Origin: Bacteroidota bacterium
GTDB taxonomy: Bacteria > Bacteroidota > Bacteroidia > Chitinophagales > BACL12
NCBI GenBank assembly: GCA_029571985.1
Contig: JAKQVC010000046.1
Coordinates: 1-56,236, forward strand
DNA: 56,236 nt
Direction of reading: 5' to 3'
In this document: positions 36,215-46,268 of the stretch, one piece after another
How positions within the stretch are numbered: position 1 is the stretch's first letter
Layout: each line of letters opens with the position of its first letter
Notes under the pieces: model-generated
Told to the model about the DNA's origin: nothing
Seen by the model: only the letters and a program-made list of their open reading frames with translations
Database searches by the model: none
Made by a program: the position numbers and the translations under genes

Positions 36215-37216
36215 TCAGGCCTTTCCATTGGCAATCAGCCATTCCGCAATTTGAACAGCATTTGTAGCGGCGCCTTTGCGTAAATTATCAGAAACAATCC
36301 AGCAATTCAGTGTATTTGCCTGCGTATAATCGCGACGGATTCTGCCAACAAACACTTCATCTTTTCCTTCTGCCTGCAGCGGCATGGGATATATATTATT
36401 CGCTAAATCATCTTCAATAACCACACCAGGCGTCTGGCGTAAAATTTCGTATACCTCTGCTTCTGTAAAATCGTGTACAAACTCAACGTTCACGCTTTCG
36501 CTATGACCGCCGCTAACCGGAACGCGCACGGTAGTGGCACTTACCATGATGGTATCATCACCCATTATTTTCCGCGTTTCGTTGTGCATTTTCATTTCTT
36601 CTTTCGAATACCCGTTATCTAAAAACACATCAACCTGCGGAATCACATTTTTATCAATCTGATGCGGATACGCCGGATTTTCAACCACGCGACAACCGCT
36701 TGAACGCTCACCATGCAATTGCATAATACCTTTTGCACCAGATCCGCTTACGCTTTGATAGGTGCTAACCACAATGCGTTTAATCGTATAGCGTTTATGT
36801 AATTGTGATAAAGCCAAAACCATTTGAATGGTAGAGCAATTTGGATTGGCAATTATTTTACGTTTATAAGTGTCGATATCCGATGCATTAATTTCCGGAA
36901 CAACTAATGCGCATGTATTATCCATTCGCCACGCACTCGAATTATCAATTACCCAACAGCCAATAGCTTCAAATTTTGGTGCCCATTCGAGTGAAGTGTT
37001 ACCGCCGGCGCTAAATAGCGCAATTTGTGGTTTCATCGCAATGGCATCTTCCATGCTCACAACCGTTACATCCTCACCCCTAAAATTCACCTTTTTGCCG
37101 ACAGAGCGCTCTGTAGCAACCGGAATCAGTTGTGTAACCGGAAAATTCCTTTCCTCCAAAATGCGGCGCATCATCTGACCCACAAGGCCCGTTGCACCAA
37201 CTACAGCGATTTTCAT
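36215..37216 (-). CDS. asd: Aspartate-semialdehyde dehydrogenase
   Basis: A 333-residue cytoplasmic enzyme that reduces aspartyl-4-phosphate to aspartate-4-semialdehyde with NADPH, the branch point to lysine/diaminopimelate, threonine and methionine. The N-terminal nucleotide site (VVGATGLVGQMM), the active-site Cys127 in NPNCST and the catalytic His238 in VPVSGGHSE are all present, and the length is normal. It converges with the porin gene (27 bp between the stops). The -7 element lies 4 nt before its ATG. Confidence 0.97.
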   Translation of the reverse strand: MKIAVVGATGLVGQMMRRILEERNFPVTQLIPVATERSVGKKVNFRGEDVTVVSMEDAIAMKPQIALFSAGGNTSLEWAPKFEAIGCWVIDNSSAWRMDNTCALVVPEINASDIDTYKRKIIANPNCSTIQMVLALSQLHKRYTIKRIVVSTYQSVSGSGAKGIMQLHGERSSGCRVVENPAYPHQIDKNVIPQVDVFLDNGYSKEEMKMHNETRKIMGDDTIMVSATTVRVPVSGGHSESVNVEFVHDFTEAEVYEILRQTPGVVIEDDLANNIYPMPLQAEGKDEVFVGRIRRDYTQANTLNCWIVSDNLRKGAATNAVQIAEWLIANGKA

Positions 37217-37220
37217 AACG

Positions 37221-37228
37221 CAAAATTA
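37221..37228 (-). promoter_or_regulatory. Putative -7 element (TAATTTTG) 4 nt before asd
   Basis: Minus-strand TAATTTTG is a full match to TAnnTTTG. The bases CGTT separate it from the asd ATG at 37216, a start that is fixed by homology, so this is a secure example of the close spacing. Confidence 0.55.
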
Positions 37229-37316
37229 ATATGCCTCGTGCTATATTCTCCTATTTGGACCAGATAGTCTTTTAATCTGACATAAAAGGTTATAACACGT
37301 GAGGTGATATTTGAAA

Positions 37317-37349
37317 TTTGCTCACTTTTCAGGCTATTCCGTAACTTTC
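37317..37349 (+). promoter_or_regulatory. Putative promoter of the lamin-tail protein gene
   Basis: TTTG (37317-37320), a 21-nt spacer and TAACTTTC (37342-37349) fit the Bacteroidota -33/-7 pair with one mismatch. The -7 element ends 16 nt before ATG 37366. Confidence 0.5.
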
Positions 37350-37365
37350 GGAACTTTTACGTGGC

Positions 37366-39966
37366 ATGAAGGCACATATCCTTATTTTGTTTTTGGTGAT
37401 GAGCGTGATGACGCTGAACGGCCAATCCTTCCTCGATGATTTTAACGACGGGGATTTAAGCGGTTGGACGGGCACGCCGGAATACTTTATCGCCAATGGA
37501 AGCGGTGAATTGCAATTGAATGGCGACTGCGTTTCGGGAGGTGATCATTACGTTAGTCAGCCCCTGCCTACGCTTGGTGCCGCTGAATGGTCGTTTCAGC
37601 TGCATCTGGATTTTGATCCTTCTGCTGCAAACCATACCCGCGTTTTTATGCAAAGTGATGTACCTGATTTAAGCGGAGATGTTTTTGGTTATTATGTCAG
37701 GGTGGGAGAAGATGGCGCTGCGGATGTCGTAAAAATATGGCGCTCAAACGGCGCATCCTCCAGTGTAATGGTAACCGGAACCACTTCTGTAGCCACCTCT
37801 CCAACGGTGGGCGTGAAAGTAGTGCGCACGGCTGATGCCGAATGGCAGTTATATGTTGATCCGGATGGTGGCACCGATTATGTGCTCGAAGGAACAGATG
37901 TGGATGATACATATACAGGCGGCAATTACGCCGGAATTTTATGCAGATACTCCAGCACGCGTTGCGATAAATTTTATTTCGACGATTTCTATATCAATCC
38001 GCTGTATTTTGATACTGACCCGCCGGTATTAGATGGCACAACTGTGCTGACCGCCTCTCAATTGCTCGTTGATTTTTCGGAACCGGTTGATGAAGTGACG
38101 GCAGAAACAGAAACATTTTATACAGTAACAGGTGGTGTAGGAAATCCGGTAGACGCAGTACGCGATGTAGCAGATCCTTCAAAAGTAACACTGACCTTTT
38201 TAACGGATTTTCCGGAAGGCGTTTTATTGACTTTAGCAATTAATGGTGTGCAGGATTTAGCCGGAAATGCCTGCAGTGGATTAACGGCTGATTTTTCAGT
38301 TTATACCATTCAATACGGCAACCTGGTGATAAACGAAATAATGGCCGATCCCGAACCTGTATTATCGCTTCCGGCAGAGGAATATATCGAAATACACAAT
38401 CCGACGGCTTTAGCTATTGATTTAACGGGTTGTTCATTTTCAGATGCGAGTAATACAACCGATCCGTTTACCGGATATGTGTTGCCCGCAGGAGGCTTTG
38501 TGATTATTTGTGATGATGGCAACCTGGATGCGTTTTCGGCCTATCCAAATGTTTTAGGCGTAGCCGGATTTCCATCCTTAAATAATGATGGTGATGTGTT
38601 GACACTGTATAATCCAACAGCAGAAATTGTTCATACTGTTGCTTATTCCAGTACGTGGTATAATAATGCAATAAAAGCCGATGGCGGGTGGAGTTTAGAA
38701 ATGATAGACCCGACGAATACTTGTCAGGGCATTGAAAACTGGACCGCATCAACAAGCCCATCTGGCGGAACACCCGGAACCGCAAATGCCGTTTTTGCCT
38801 CAAACCCGGATGAGGATGCGCCGCAATTATTATCTGTTTATCCGGTATCGTTCGACACGATTGCGCTGTCATTTAATGAAAACCTGATTTTAGATGACAT
38901 TGAACTCGGCAATGTGCAAATTACAGATGACGCAGGTGAAGCATTATCGCTTGCTCAACTTATTATAGACCCGGCGCATGCGGATAAATTTTCTGTAGTA
39001 ACCACCACAAACCTCCTGGAGGGAATTGTTTATACCTGCATCGTTTCTGATATCATGGATTGCAGCGGAAATATCATTACCTTATTTAATGAACAAAAAT
39101 TTGGAATACCACAGCCCGCTGAGTCGCAGGATATTATTATAAACGAAATATTATTCAATGCCGTTAGCGGTGGATTTGATTATGTAGAGTTATATAATCG
39201 CAGTTCTAAAATTATTGATTTAAGTACATTGGTAATTGCTGAATTAAAATTGGCAGATACAACTCAAGTTGACGGATTTGTTCCGGTGAGTGATGCCGGT
39301 ATTTTATTGTTTCCCGGTGAGTATGTTTGTGTAACGGAAAATATAGAGCAGGTAGTTGCACAATACTTTACGGTTGATACCGGAAATTTTATCGAAGCCG
39401 ACTTACCTAATTTTGATGACAGCGAAGGCATAATCATATTATATGATGCCGGATTAAACGAAATTGATCATTTGCATTATTTTGATGACTGGCATTATGC
39501 ATTACTTACCGATGAAGATGGCGTTTCATTAGAAAGAGTCAATTATAATTTTAGTACACAAGATGCCTCAAACTGGCATAGCGCCGCAAGCGATAAACAC
39601 TATGGCACTCCGGGATATCAAAATTCTGTTTTTGGAGAAATAGGCTCCTCAGCTGCATTTGCACTTGAGTATGCCGTATTCTCTCCGGATGGTGATGCCT
39701 GGCATGACTTATTAATGATTACCTACAATACTGACGCAGAGGGATATACCGCTACTATTATTGTTTTTGATGCCCAGGGTCGTACTGTGAAAAATCTGGT
39801 GAATAACACCAGCATCGGTCGCGAAGGTTTTATTACCTGGGACGGCCTCACGAATGATGATCGCGAGGCGCCCTCAGGCATTTATATTGTGTATGCCGAG
39901 ATATTTAATCTCGAAGGTCAGGTGCACCGTTTTAAGCTCAAGTGCACACTTGCCCGCAAGCAATAA
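37366..39966 (+). CDS. Lamin-tail-domain surface protein with gliding-type C-terminal domain
   Basis: An 866-residue secreted protein. A signal peptide (1-19) is followed by a beta-sandwich (about 22-215, FLDDFNDGDLSGW start), an Ig-like segment and two lamin-tail domains (about 325-470 with INEIMADPEPVL...EEYIEIHNP; about 610-745 with INEILFNAVSGGFDYVELYN). The C-terminus (about 770-866; FSPDGDAWHDLLMI...GREGFITWDGLTND) is a FlgD-like/type B sorting-like domain found in gliding-motility and T9SS cargo. It is likely displayed on the surface. The ligand is unknown. It converges with the alpha-2-macroglobulin gene, 5 bp between the stops. Confidence 0.82.
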   Translation: MKAHILILFLVMSVMTLNGQSFLDDFNDGDLSGWTGTPEYFIANGSGELQLNGDCVSGGDHYVSQPLPTLGAAEWSFQLHLDFDPSAANHTRVFMQSDVPDLSGDVFGYYVRVGEDGAADVVKIWRSNGASSSVMVTGTTSVATSPTVGVKVVRTADAEWQLYVDPDGGTDYVLEGTDVDDTYTGGNYAGILCRYSSTRCDKFYFDDFYINPLYFDTDPPVLDGTTVLTASQLLVDFSEPVDEVTAETETFYTVTGGVGNPVDAVRDVADPSKVTLTFLTDFPEGVLLTLAINGVQDLAGNACSGLTADFSVYTIQYGNLVINEIMADPEPVLSLPAEEYIEIHNPTALAIDLTGCSFSDASNTTDPFTGYVLPAGGFVIICDDGNLDAFSAYPNVLGVAGFPSLNNDGDVLTLYNPTAEIVHTVAYSSTWYNNAIKADGGWSLEMIDPTNTCQGIENWTASTSPSGGTPGTANAVFASNPDEDAPQLLSVYPVSFDTIALSFNENLILDDIELGNVQITDDAGEALSLAQLIIDPAHADKFSVVTTTNLLEGIVYTCIVSDIMDCSGNIITLFNEQKFGIPQPAESQDIIINEILFNAVSGGFDYVELYNRSSKIIDLSTLVIAELKLADTTQVDGFVPVSDAGILLFPGEYVCVTENIEQVVAQYFTVDTGNFIEADLPNFDDSEGIIILYDAGLNEIDHLHYFDDWHYALLTDEDGVSLERVNYNFSTQDASNWHSAASDKHYGTPGYQNSVFGEIGSSAAFALEYAVFSPDGDAWHDLLMITYNTDAEGYTATIIVFDAQGRTVKNLVNNTSIGREGFITWDGLTNDDREAPSGIYIVYAEIFNLEGQVHRFKLKCTLARKQ

Positions 39967-39971
39967 ACGGC

Positions 39972-42900
39972 TTACTTAACCACTACCCGCAAACCGGCGC
40001 TGTGGCTGGTAAATTCAGGAGCATACATACACTGAATAGTGCTGATGCCATTGCTGAACTGGCCTTTTTGCGACACGCGCACAGGATATTCAAACACATA
40101 CGTTCCTTTTGATAAATAGCTGATGAAGAAATTCGTACTCGCATCGCCGGTGGCTTCATAATAACCAAGGCCATCTTGCCATTTATATGAACTGAGTACA
40201 TTCAACGGTTCGAAGGCACTGGCCCGCATATCTTTCAGATGTACATATTCTAAATCGCGGTCGGATTTTAATTCTATCCGAACGGTAACCAAATCTCCGA
40301 TATGCAATTCGGTTTGTTCGGTAATGGGTTTCAAAACAGGACCTTTATCGGAATTTACTTTCAGGAATAATTGTTTGTTCAATTGCAGGTTCGTTGCAGC
40401 GGAGGTTACTTTATCCATATCCTCAAAATATTGCCAATACATAGCACCGTAGCTCAACAAATTTTCACTTGAAGGGGTGATGCTAATGTTGCCTAATGCA
40501 TTTTGAATATCCGCTCCCAGCCAATTGGTTTTAAAATAGCCGGTCCCCATTTCTGTTTTTTCAGGTTGAACTTGTGTGCCACCGGCAGTAATGATTGCCA
40601 ATTCGTTATTGCTCAGTAAATTTTTACCGCGGGATAAAATGGCATAGCATGCTTCTGCTGTTGCACGGGTTGTTTTCCAATCGGTAGTTTGTTTTTGGCG
40701 CAGCAACCAGATTTGCAAAGCATCAACAGCGTTTTTGTCATTAGCTACTTCACTGAACACTTCAACCATCAGGGCCTGTGTTTCGATGGGCGCCTGATAC
40801 CAATAGTAGCCGGCTGTATTATTTTTCCAGTACATACCCATTTCTTCGCTGCGTATACTTGTTTCGGTTAATGATTTAACAATATCCGCAGCGGTCTTCG
40901 AACGACCCGCACGATGCATAATAAGTGCAATCAGGCCTTTTTGATATAAATCATACTTTGTCCAATATTTTTCTGCCTGCGCCATAAAATAATCTTTCGC
41001 TGTTTTTTGTCCGGATGTTAATGCATCGGTATAATCCGTGTAATAGCCTGAAGTATATAAATATTGCAGGATGATATTGTCTGGAACGTAAGTCGACTTA
41101 TCTACTTTATATTTCTCCAGATTAGTATAAGTCGTTTCCATTTCTCGTGAACAATATTCAAATGCCTGTTTAAGCATCGAATTTGTTGAGGATTTATCGG
41201 CGTCATCCACTACATTTAATTGTTGCAAATGTGCAAATCCCGTTACAATATATTGTGTGATATACGCACTGCTTCTGTCGCCTTTAAACCAAGGCCAACC
41301 GCCATCTGCGTTTTGTTGTCTTTTTAGCTTGGTAAGAGCGGCAGATTGCTCGTTCTCCATGCGATTAACATCAAAGAGGAGTGCAAGACGTTTTTTGTTT
41401 TCAGTTTCATTTTGTGCTTGCAATACCCAAGGGGTTTCTTGCAGCAACAAGGATTTTAATTCTTGATTTTTTTCCAAATTGCTCGTCAACGATTCCGGAT
41501 TTGATTTCCAGCTATCAAATACGCGTTTAATTTCCGGATCGCTTTGTGCAATGCCGCTCGCGATGGTGTTCGCGTAGTAGCGACTAAACAGTTGTTCAGA
41601 ACATTCGTAAGGGTATTCCATCATATACGGTAATGCCTGAACAGCATACCAAGCCGGATTAGATGCGTATTCAAGCGTAACACGCTGATGCCTGAGTGTT
41701 GTTGAGGTATTATTTATTAGTTTGTTGAATGAAAAACTTTTAGGTGCTGAACCTCTCACCCACAAAGGCAGACTTTCGGTTACCAGAATCCGGTTACTGA
41801 GAACAGGCAATCCATTTTCTTCACCATCAGTAAAGGTGCCATCGCTCGCTTTAATGCGATATACAACGGCGTCAATCCCTTCGGGCACACTTATTTCCCA
41901 TTCAACGGATGTACTGCCTTTTTCTGCAGCAGCAAAATTCACTTCCGTTTTGTTGAGTCCAAATGCACTATTTAACGGTTGCATATTTGTAGCATTGAAG
42001 AACTCCAGCTTGGCTACACCGTTCATAGCTTTTTCACTCAGATTGGAAATTTTTGCGCTTATGTGCATACGATCGCCTTCTCGTAAAAAGCGCGGCATAT
42101 TTGGTTGAATCATTAATTCCTTTTGCGTAATTACCTGATCAACGAGTGTACCGCTGCGCATGTCTTTTGTATGGGCAAAAGCAATAAACTTCCAGGTGGT
42201 AAGCGCCTCTGGCATGGTGAAACTAAAAATCAGCGAACCATTACTGTCGGTTTGCAATTGGGGATAAAAGAAAGCTGTTTCATTAAAGTTTGTGCGCACC
42301 TGAACTTGCTCCAAATCAATCGGAACGTTGCGGTTGCTATCCAAGGATAATGCAGACGATTGAATATATTCGTTTGCTTTATATTTATCAACATCACCAT
42401 CATACATTGGGCTCATTGCCACAAAGCCTGATTGTTGTTTTCTGGTTAAGTTGAGCACAGCAACTTCTTCAAGTTTGCCTTCTGAGTTGGAAGAAATGCT
42501 TATGCCGTCTATTAAATAAGTATAATCATCGGAACGAGAACCTCTTATATTAATATAACCACCATAAGTAAATGCGCATGACAACAGTTCGTAATATTCA
42601 GTATATCTCTGAAGGTCTTCGGCATAAAAACCGGGTTCCGCTAACAATTCGGCGTACCTGCTTTCAAACCCGCCGCCGGTCATGGTGGAGGACAAATAGT
42701 TTTGCGGCCAGGATATGGCATCCCATTTATAATAGCCTTTAAATGCATCTAAGGATTTATCATACATGGAAGCGAGTAGTTCCGCAGCAACCGCCTCGCC
42801 ACCGTCGCCGGTGATATTAATTTTCCAGGTTTCCTGCGCTCCGGGTTGCAGTTTATCACGATGTGTTTCAACAGACAACTTGAGCTCCTTGTTGTTATAG

Positions 42901-45900
42901 GGCACAAAAATGTAAATTGATTCGGAGTGCCAACGGCCGTCTTTTACATGGCTGATTTGAATATGCATACCACCTCGATCTGCCTCCGTTACGGGAATTT
43001 CAAAATCGGTCATGCTGCCACCTTTTTTGTCCGCCACTTGTTTCAGTGTTACCCATTTAGTTTCAGTTCCGGTACGGCGATAGATTGAAACTAATGCCTG
43101 TACATTATCTGCGCTGCTACCTACAGCAAATACAGCATTAGAACCGGGTTTAACCGTGAGATATTGTTTATCAACAAACAGATAATCCGGAATAGCTACT
43201 TCTGAGGACTGACTCACCACGGACACATCGTGCGTTTGTTTAATATGATTACCTTGTTTGTCAATTGATTGAATTTCTATACGGTACACACCGGGTTTCA
43301 ACTTTGTTAACGGCAATTGTATGGAATCTGCAACTTTGGTATCCCATTTCACTTCATACAATTCAGGTCCCGCGGTCCACAGTTCCTGATTGTTTTCCTG
43401 GCGATACTGATCATGTGGAAACAAGGCATGAAATTCTTTTTCGCTCATTGTAAATTGATCAGGCACGTCCCAAAGTCGCTCGCGATATAATTTATTTGGT
43501 GCTGAGAGCGCATAAATTGAAACGGTACCACTTGCCGACAGCGGCGATCCGTTCAAATTGCTTGTTTTAATGGTAATCCATTCGTTCTTAGCGTTTACAT
43601 AAGATTCAGACACATCGGCGGAAACGGATAGGCTATGATATCCGATAGAAACGGAGCCATTTGAAGAGCGTGTTTCTCCGGAGAGGTCGGTTACATCAAC
43701 TGAAACCGTGTACGTGAAAATCGGCAAACCGGCTTTATCACTGCCGGGATCCGGAATTGCTTTAAAAGGTATTATAAATGCACCGGCACCATCTGTTTTT
43801 ACTTCGCCAAAGGCAATTTCAACATCGTTAGCATAGGCCGGCATCATTTTCCTACCGAATGTATAAAACGGATAGGGATAGGAAACGCTGCGAGTTACAC
43901 GATACTGAACAGTAGCCTGATCAATTACAGCTCCGCTATAGGCGGTTGCTTTTCCGGTAACCTGCACGCTGTCATTTACGGCATAATCTCCTTCAAGCGG
44001 ATTAACCTCTACCGCAAATGTAGGTCGCTTGTACTCTTCAACACTGAAACTTACGGAGCCAAGTTCATTTCTAATTTGCATCTGACCGGTAAGTGTTCCA
44101 ACAGGAGCTGTAAACGAGCCGCTAAACGAACCGTATTCGTTGGTTGTAAATACCTGTTCGCCTATGCGTTGATAATTGGCATCATAGAAGTACACAATAG
44201 TGGAATATCCGGGAACCACTACTTCGTTGCGACCGCCTTCTGATTTTTCAACAACAATTCCTTTAAAATAAATTGTTTGACCGGGGCGATATATTTTTCT
44301 GTCAGTAAAAAAGTAGGTGCTTTTGTAGGCGTAGTATTTACTTTTTTCAGCTTTCGCAATGTAGTAATTGTTATCGGCCTCGAGCTGATCTTTTCCGTTG
44401 GTAAGCAGGAAGCTAAAGTCATAATAATCGCGTATGAGGGGATCGCGCACTATGAACAAGCCATTAGCATCTGTAACATATGTTTGTAATGGTTTGTTTT
44501 CATATCTGTTTTTAATGCTGCTATAATCCTTTTTAAATGTTTGCACTTTTACGCCCTTTAATGGCTTGCCGGTTGTGCGGTCGGTTACATAAAATTGTTT
44601 GCCAAATTCATCATCATTATAGCCGCCAACAGCTATAAAACTCATATTTGAAATCCAAAAATCTGTATAGCTCATCAGCTTGGCTGAAGTGGTGTCTTTG
44701 CCGTTACGAATAACCATGAGGTAATTACCAAATGGAAGTCCATCTGCTTTTATTTCCGCGATGTGTAAATTGTAATCTTCAGAACCGGGCAGTGTTTGCT
44801 CCCAGCTGCGTATTGGTTCTAATTTATCTATTTCAGCAATTCTTTCATCATACGACAATGATTCCAGATAGTATGTGGTTTCAGCATTTGTTGGGTATAC
44901 GGTACACCAAACCGTGTCGGTGTTTTTATATTGAACCGACATCCGGAATGGCAAGTCGGCCACATTAACACGCTCCATATTCAGCTGAATCATTGGGGAA
45001 ATGATTTCATTTTTTAGGGCAGTACATAGTAACCCACCCATACTATTCGGGTATTTTGCAATAGCCTTATCAAGATATTCGAGAGCGGTTTTGTTTTCCC
45101 ATTTATTAGGACCATCATCCAATCGTACGTAGCTGCCTGCTTTTTCACGATGCCACAATCCGATGAGATGAGAAATTCTGGCAGAGGAGCTGTCGTTTAT
45201 AAATTGTTTTTCATCGCGCAGCAACGCATTCAGATAAACACTATCTTGATTATCAACTATGCCATTCGCCTTTGCATACGCGTATCTGGTTAGTGTAACA
45301 TCAACCAGTGCATCCGGATACGGGTCGTATAAATGTGCCGTTGTGAGATCTTGCAATAATCTTACTGCGTTGAATTTAACACCTGATTTACCTGCCACAT
45401 CAAAGGTATATCCGGAAAACTGTTTAGGCGATGCAAACAGATTGGGGTCTGACCAGGTAAAATCATTTACCGAGCTTGGTAAATAATAATTTCCCGTCAA
45501 ATAAAACTCCAGTGCCCGATGACCCAATAAATCAAATAAGGTAGGTCGGAATAATTCTCCATATGCATTACCCGGAATTAATATCTCCGCATAATTTTTT
45601 GATTTTATTTTTTTTAATACTTCTCTGTCACGAATACTTTCCTGATAAAGCGAAAGTGCTTTATTATACAGGGTCAGCTTATCCCAGGTATTGATGTCAT
45701 CACTAACAAGCGTGTCGGTATAAGTTCTGGCGCTGATGCGCCATTGATTAATCGTGAAATAGCTCCAATACATTTCGGCCAATTGGCTTTGCAAAATATT
45801 TTTCTCAGGAGCGACGGCATTCTTTATTTCGTTTTCAAAAATCTGAATGGCAAGTGCTTCGCCATTTTCATTGAGCGCAGAGGTGTATTTGGCTTTATAA

Positions 45901-46136
45901 CTGGTCGACTTGATGGTTTGCGGACCATTTTTTTCTGCTTTCGCATGCGCATAAATATCTTCAACCACCTTTAAGGCAGACTCAGGCAATAGCAATTGAT
46001 CAAGAGAGTCAACCGTCTTCCATGCAGCCTCATAACCGGTCCATTCTGTTTTTTCTAATTGTTGCAGTGTTCCTACAGCGGCAAAGGCAGTTAATCCTGC
46101 CATACTAAGTCCTATAATCCAGTGTTTCATTGTCAT
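39972..46136 (-). CDS. Thioester alpha-2-macroglobulin family protein with plug-like insertion
   Basis: A 2054-residue exported protein. The N-terminus (MTMKHWIIGLSMAGLTAFAA) is a signal or anchor without a lipobox. A helical, TPR-like N-terminal region (about 30-400) precedes MG domains, including the MG2 start DRKIYRPGQTIYFKG near residue 610. The A2M core begins near 1275 (FSFTMPEALTTWKF). The thioester motif CSEQ is at 1512-1515 in YPYECSEQLF, followed by the helical thioester/complement-like domain. Bacterial A2M proteins are thought to trap invading proteases in the periplasm. Between them, residues about 1197-1212 read IRGSRSDDYTYLIDGI, close to the plug motif of SusC/TonB-dependent receptors. 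No pbpC (PBP1C), the frequent partner, is adjacent. A second Met at residue 3 is an alternative start. Confidence 0.92.
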   Translation of the reverse strand: MTMKHWIIGLSMAGLTAFAAVGTLQQLEKTEWTGYEAAWKTVDSLDQLLLPESALKVVEDIYAHAKAEKNGPQTIKSTSYKAKYTSALNENGEALAIQIFENEIKNAVAPEKNILQSQLAEMYWSYFTINQWRISARTYTDTLVSDDINTWDKLTLYNKALSLYQESIRDREVLKKIKSKNYAEILIPGNAYGELFRPTLFDLLGHRALEFYLTGNYYLPSSVNDFTWSDPNLFASPKQFSGYTFDVAGKSGVKFNAVRLLQDLTTAHLYDPYPDALVDVTLTRYAYAKANGIVDNQDSVYLNALLRDEKQFINDSSSARISHLIGLWHREKAGSYVRLDDGPNKWENKTALEYLDKAIAKYPNSMGGLLCTALKNEIISPMIQLNMERVNVADLPFRMSVQYKNTDTVWCTVYPTNAETTYYLESLSYDERIAEIDKLEPIRSWEQTLPGSEDYNLHIAEIKADGLPFGNYLMVIRNGKDTTSAKLMSYTDFWISNMSFIAVGGYNDDEFGKQFYVTDRTTGKPLKGVKVQTFKKDYSSIKNRYENKPLQTYVTDANGLFIVRDPLIRDYYDFSFLLTNGKDQLEADNNYYIAKAEKSKYYAYKSTYFFTDRKIYRPGQTIYFKGIVVEKSEGGRNEVVVPGYSTIVYFYDANYQRIGEQVFTTNEYGSFSGSFTAPVGTLTGQMQIRNELGSVSFSVEEYKRPTFAVEVNPLEGDYAVNDSVQVTGKATAYSGAVIDQATVQYRVTRSVSYPYPFYTFGRKMMPAYANDVEIAFGEVKTDGAGAFIIPFKAIPDPGSDKAGLPIFTYTVSVDVTDLSGETRSSNGSVSIGYHSLSVSADVSESYVNAKNEWITIKTSNLNGSPLSASGTVSIYALSAPNKLYRERLWDVPDQFTMSEKEFHALFPHDQYRQENNQELWTAGPELYEVKWDTKVADSIQLPLTKLKPGVYRIEIQSIDKQGNHIKQTHDVSVVSQSSEVAIPDYLFVDKQYLTVKPGSNAVFAVGSSADNVQALVSIYRRTGTETKWVTLKQVADKKGGSMTDFEIPVTEADRGGMHIQISHVKDGRWHSESIYIFVPYNNKELKLSVETHRDKLQPGAQETWKINITGDGGEAVAAELLASMYDKSLDAFKGYYKWDAISWPQNYLSSTMTGGGFESRYAELLAEPGFYAEDLQRYTEYYELLSCAFTYGGYINIRGSRSDDYTYLIDGISISSNSEGKLEEVAVLNLTRKQQSGFVAMSPMYDGDVDKYKANEYIQSSALSLDSNRNVPIDLEQVQVRTNFNETAFFYPQLQTDSNGSLIFSFTMPEALTTWKFIAFAHTKDMRSGTLVDQVITQKELMIQPNMPRFLREGDRMHISAKISNLSEKAMNGVAKLEFFNATNMQPLNSAFGLNKTEVNFAAAEKGSTSVEWEISVPEGIDAVVYRIKASDGTFTDGEENGLPVLSNRILVTESLPLWVRGSAPKSFSFNKLINNTSTTLRHQRVTLEYASNPAWYAVQALPYMMEYPYECSEQLFSRYYANTIASGIAQSDPEIKRVFDSWKSNPESLTSNLEKNQELKSLLLQETPWVLQAQNETENKKRLALLFDVNRMENEQSAALTKLKRQQNADGGWPWFKGDRSSAYITQYIVTGFAHLQQLNVVDDADKSSTNSMLKQAFEYCSREMETTYTNLEKYKVDKSTYVPDNIILQYLYTSGYYTDYTDALTSGQKTAKDYFMAQAEKYWTKYDLYQKGLIALIMHRAGRSKTAADIVKSLTETSIRSEEMGMYWKNNTAGYYWYQAPIETQALMVEVFSEVANDKNAVDALQIWLLRQKQTTDWKTTRATAEACYAILSRGKNLLSNNELAIITAGGTQVQPEKTEMGTGYFKTNWLGADIQNALGNISITPSSENLLSYGAMYWQYFEDMDKVTSAATNLQLNKQLFLKVNSDKGPVLKPITEQTELHIGDLVTVRIELKSDRDLEYVHLKDMRASAFEPLNVLSSYKWQDGLGYYEATGDASTNFFISYLSKGTYVFEYPVRVSQKGQFSNGISTIQCMYAPEFTSHSAGLRVVVK

Positions 46137-46268
46137 AAATACGATTCCGTTAAATGGTAAACAGTAATAGTTCGCTTCTTATAAGATGCGTGTCATTCGT
46201 GAATTGCATAAGGCTTGTTATAAAGGTAATCAGGCCGATGCACAATAACATCCGCTCTATGTCAAAAC

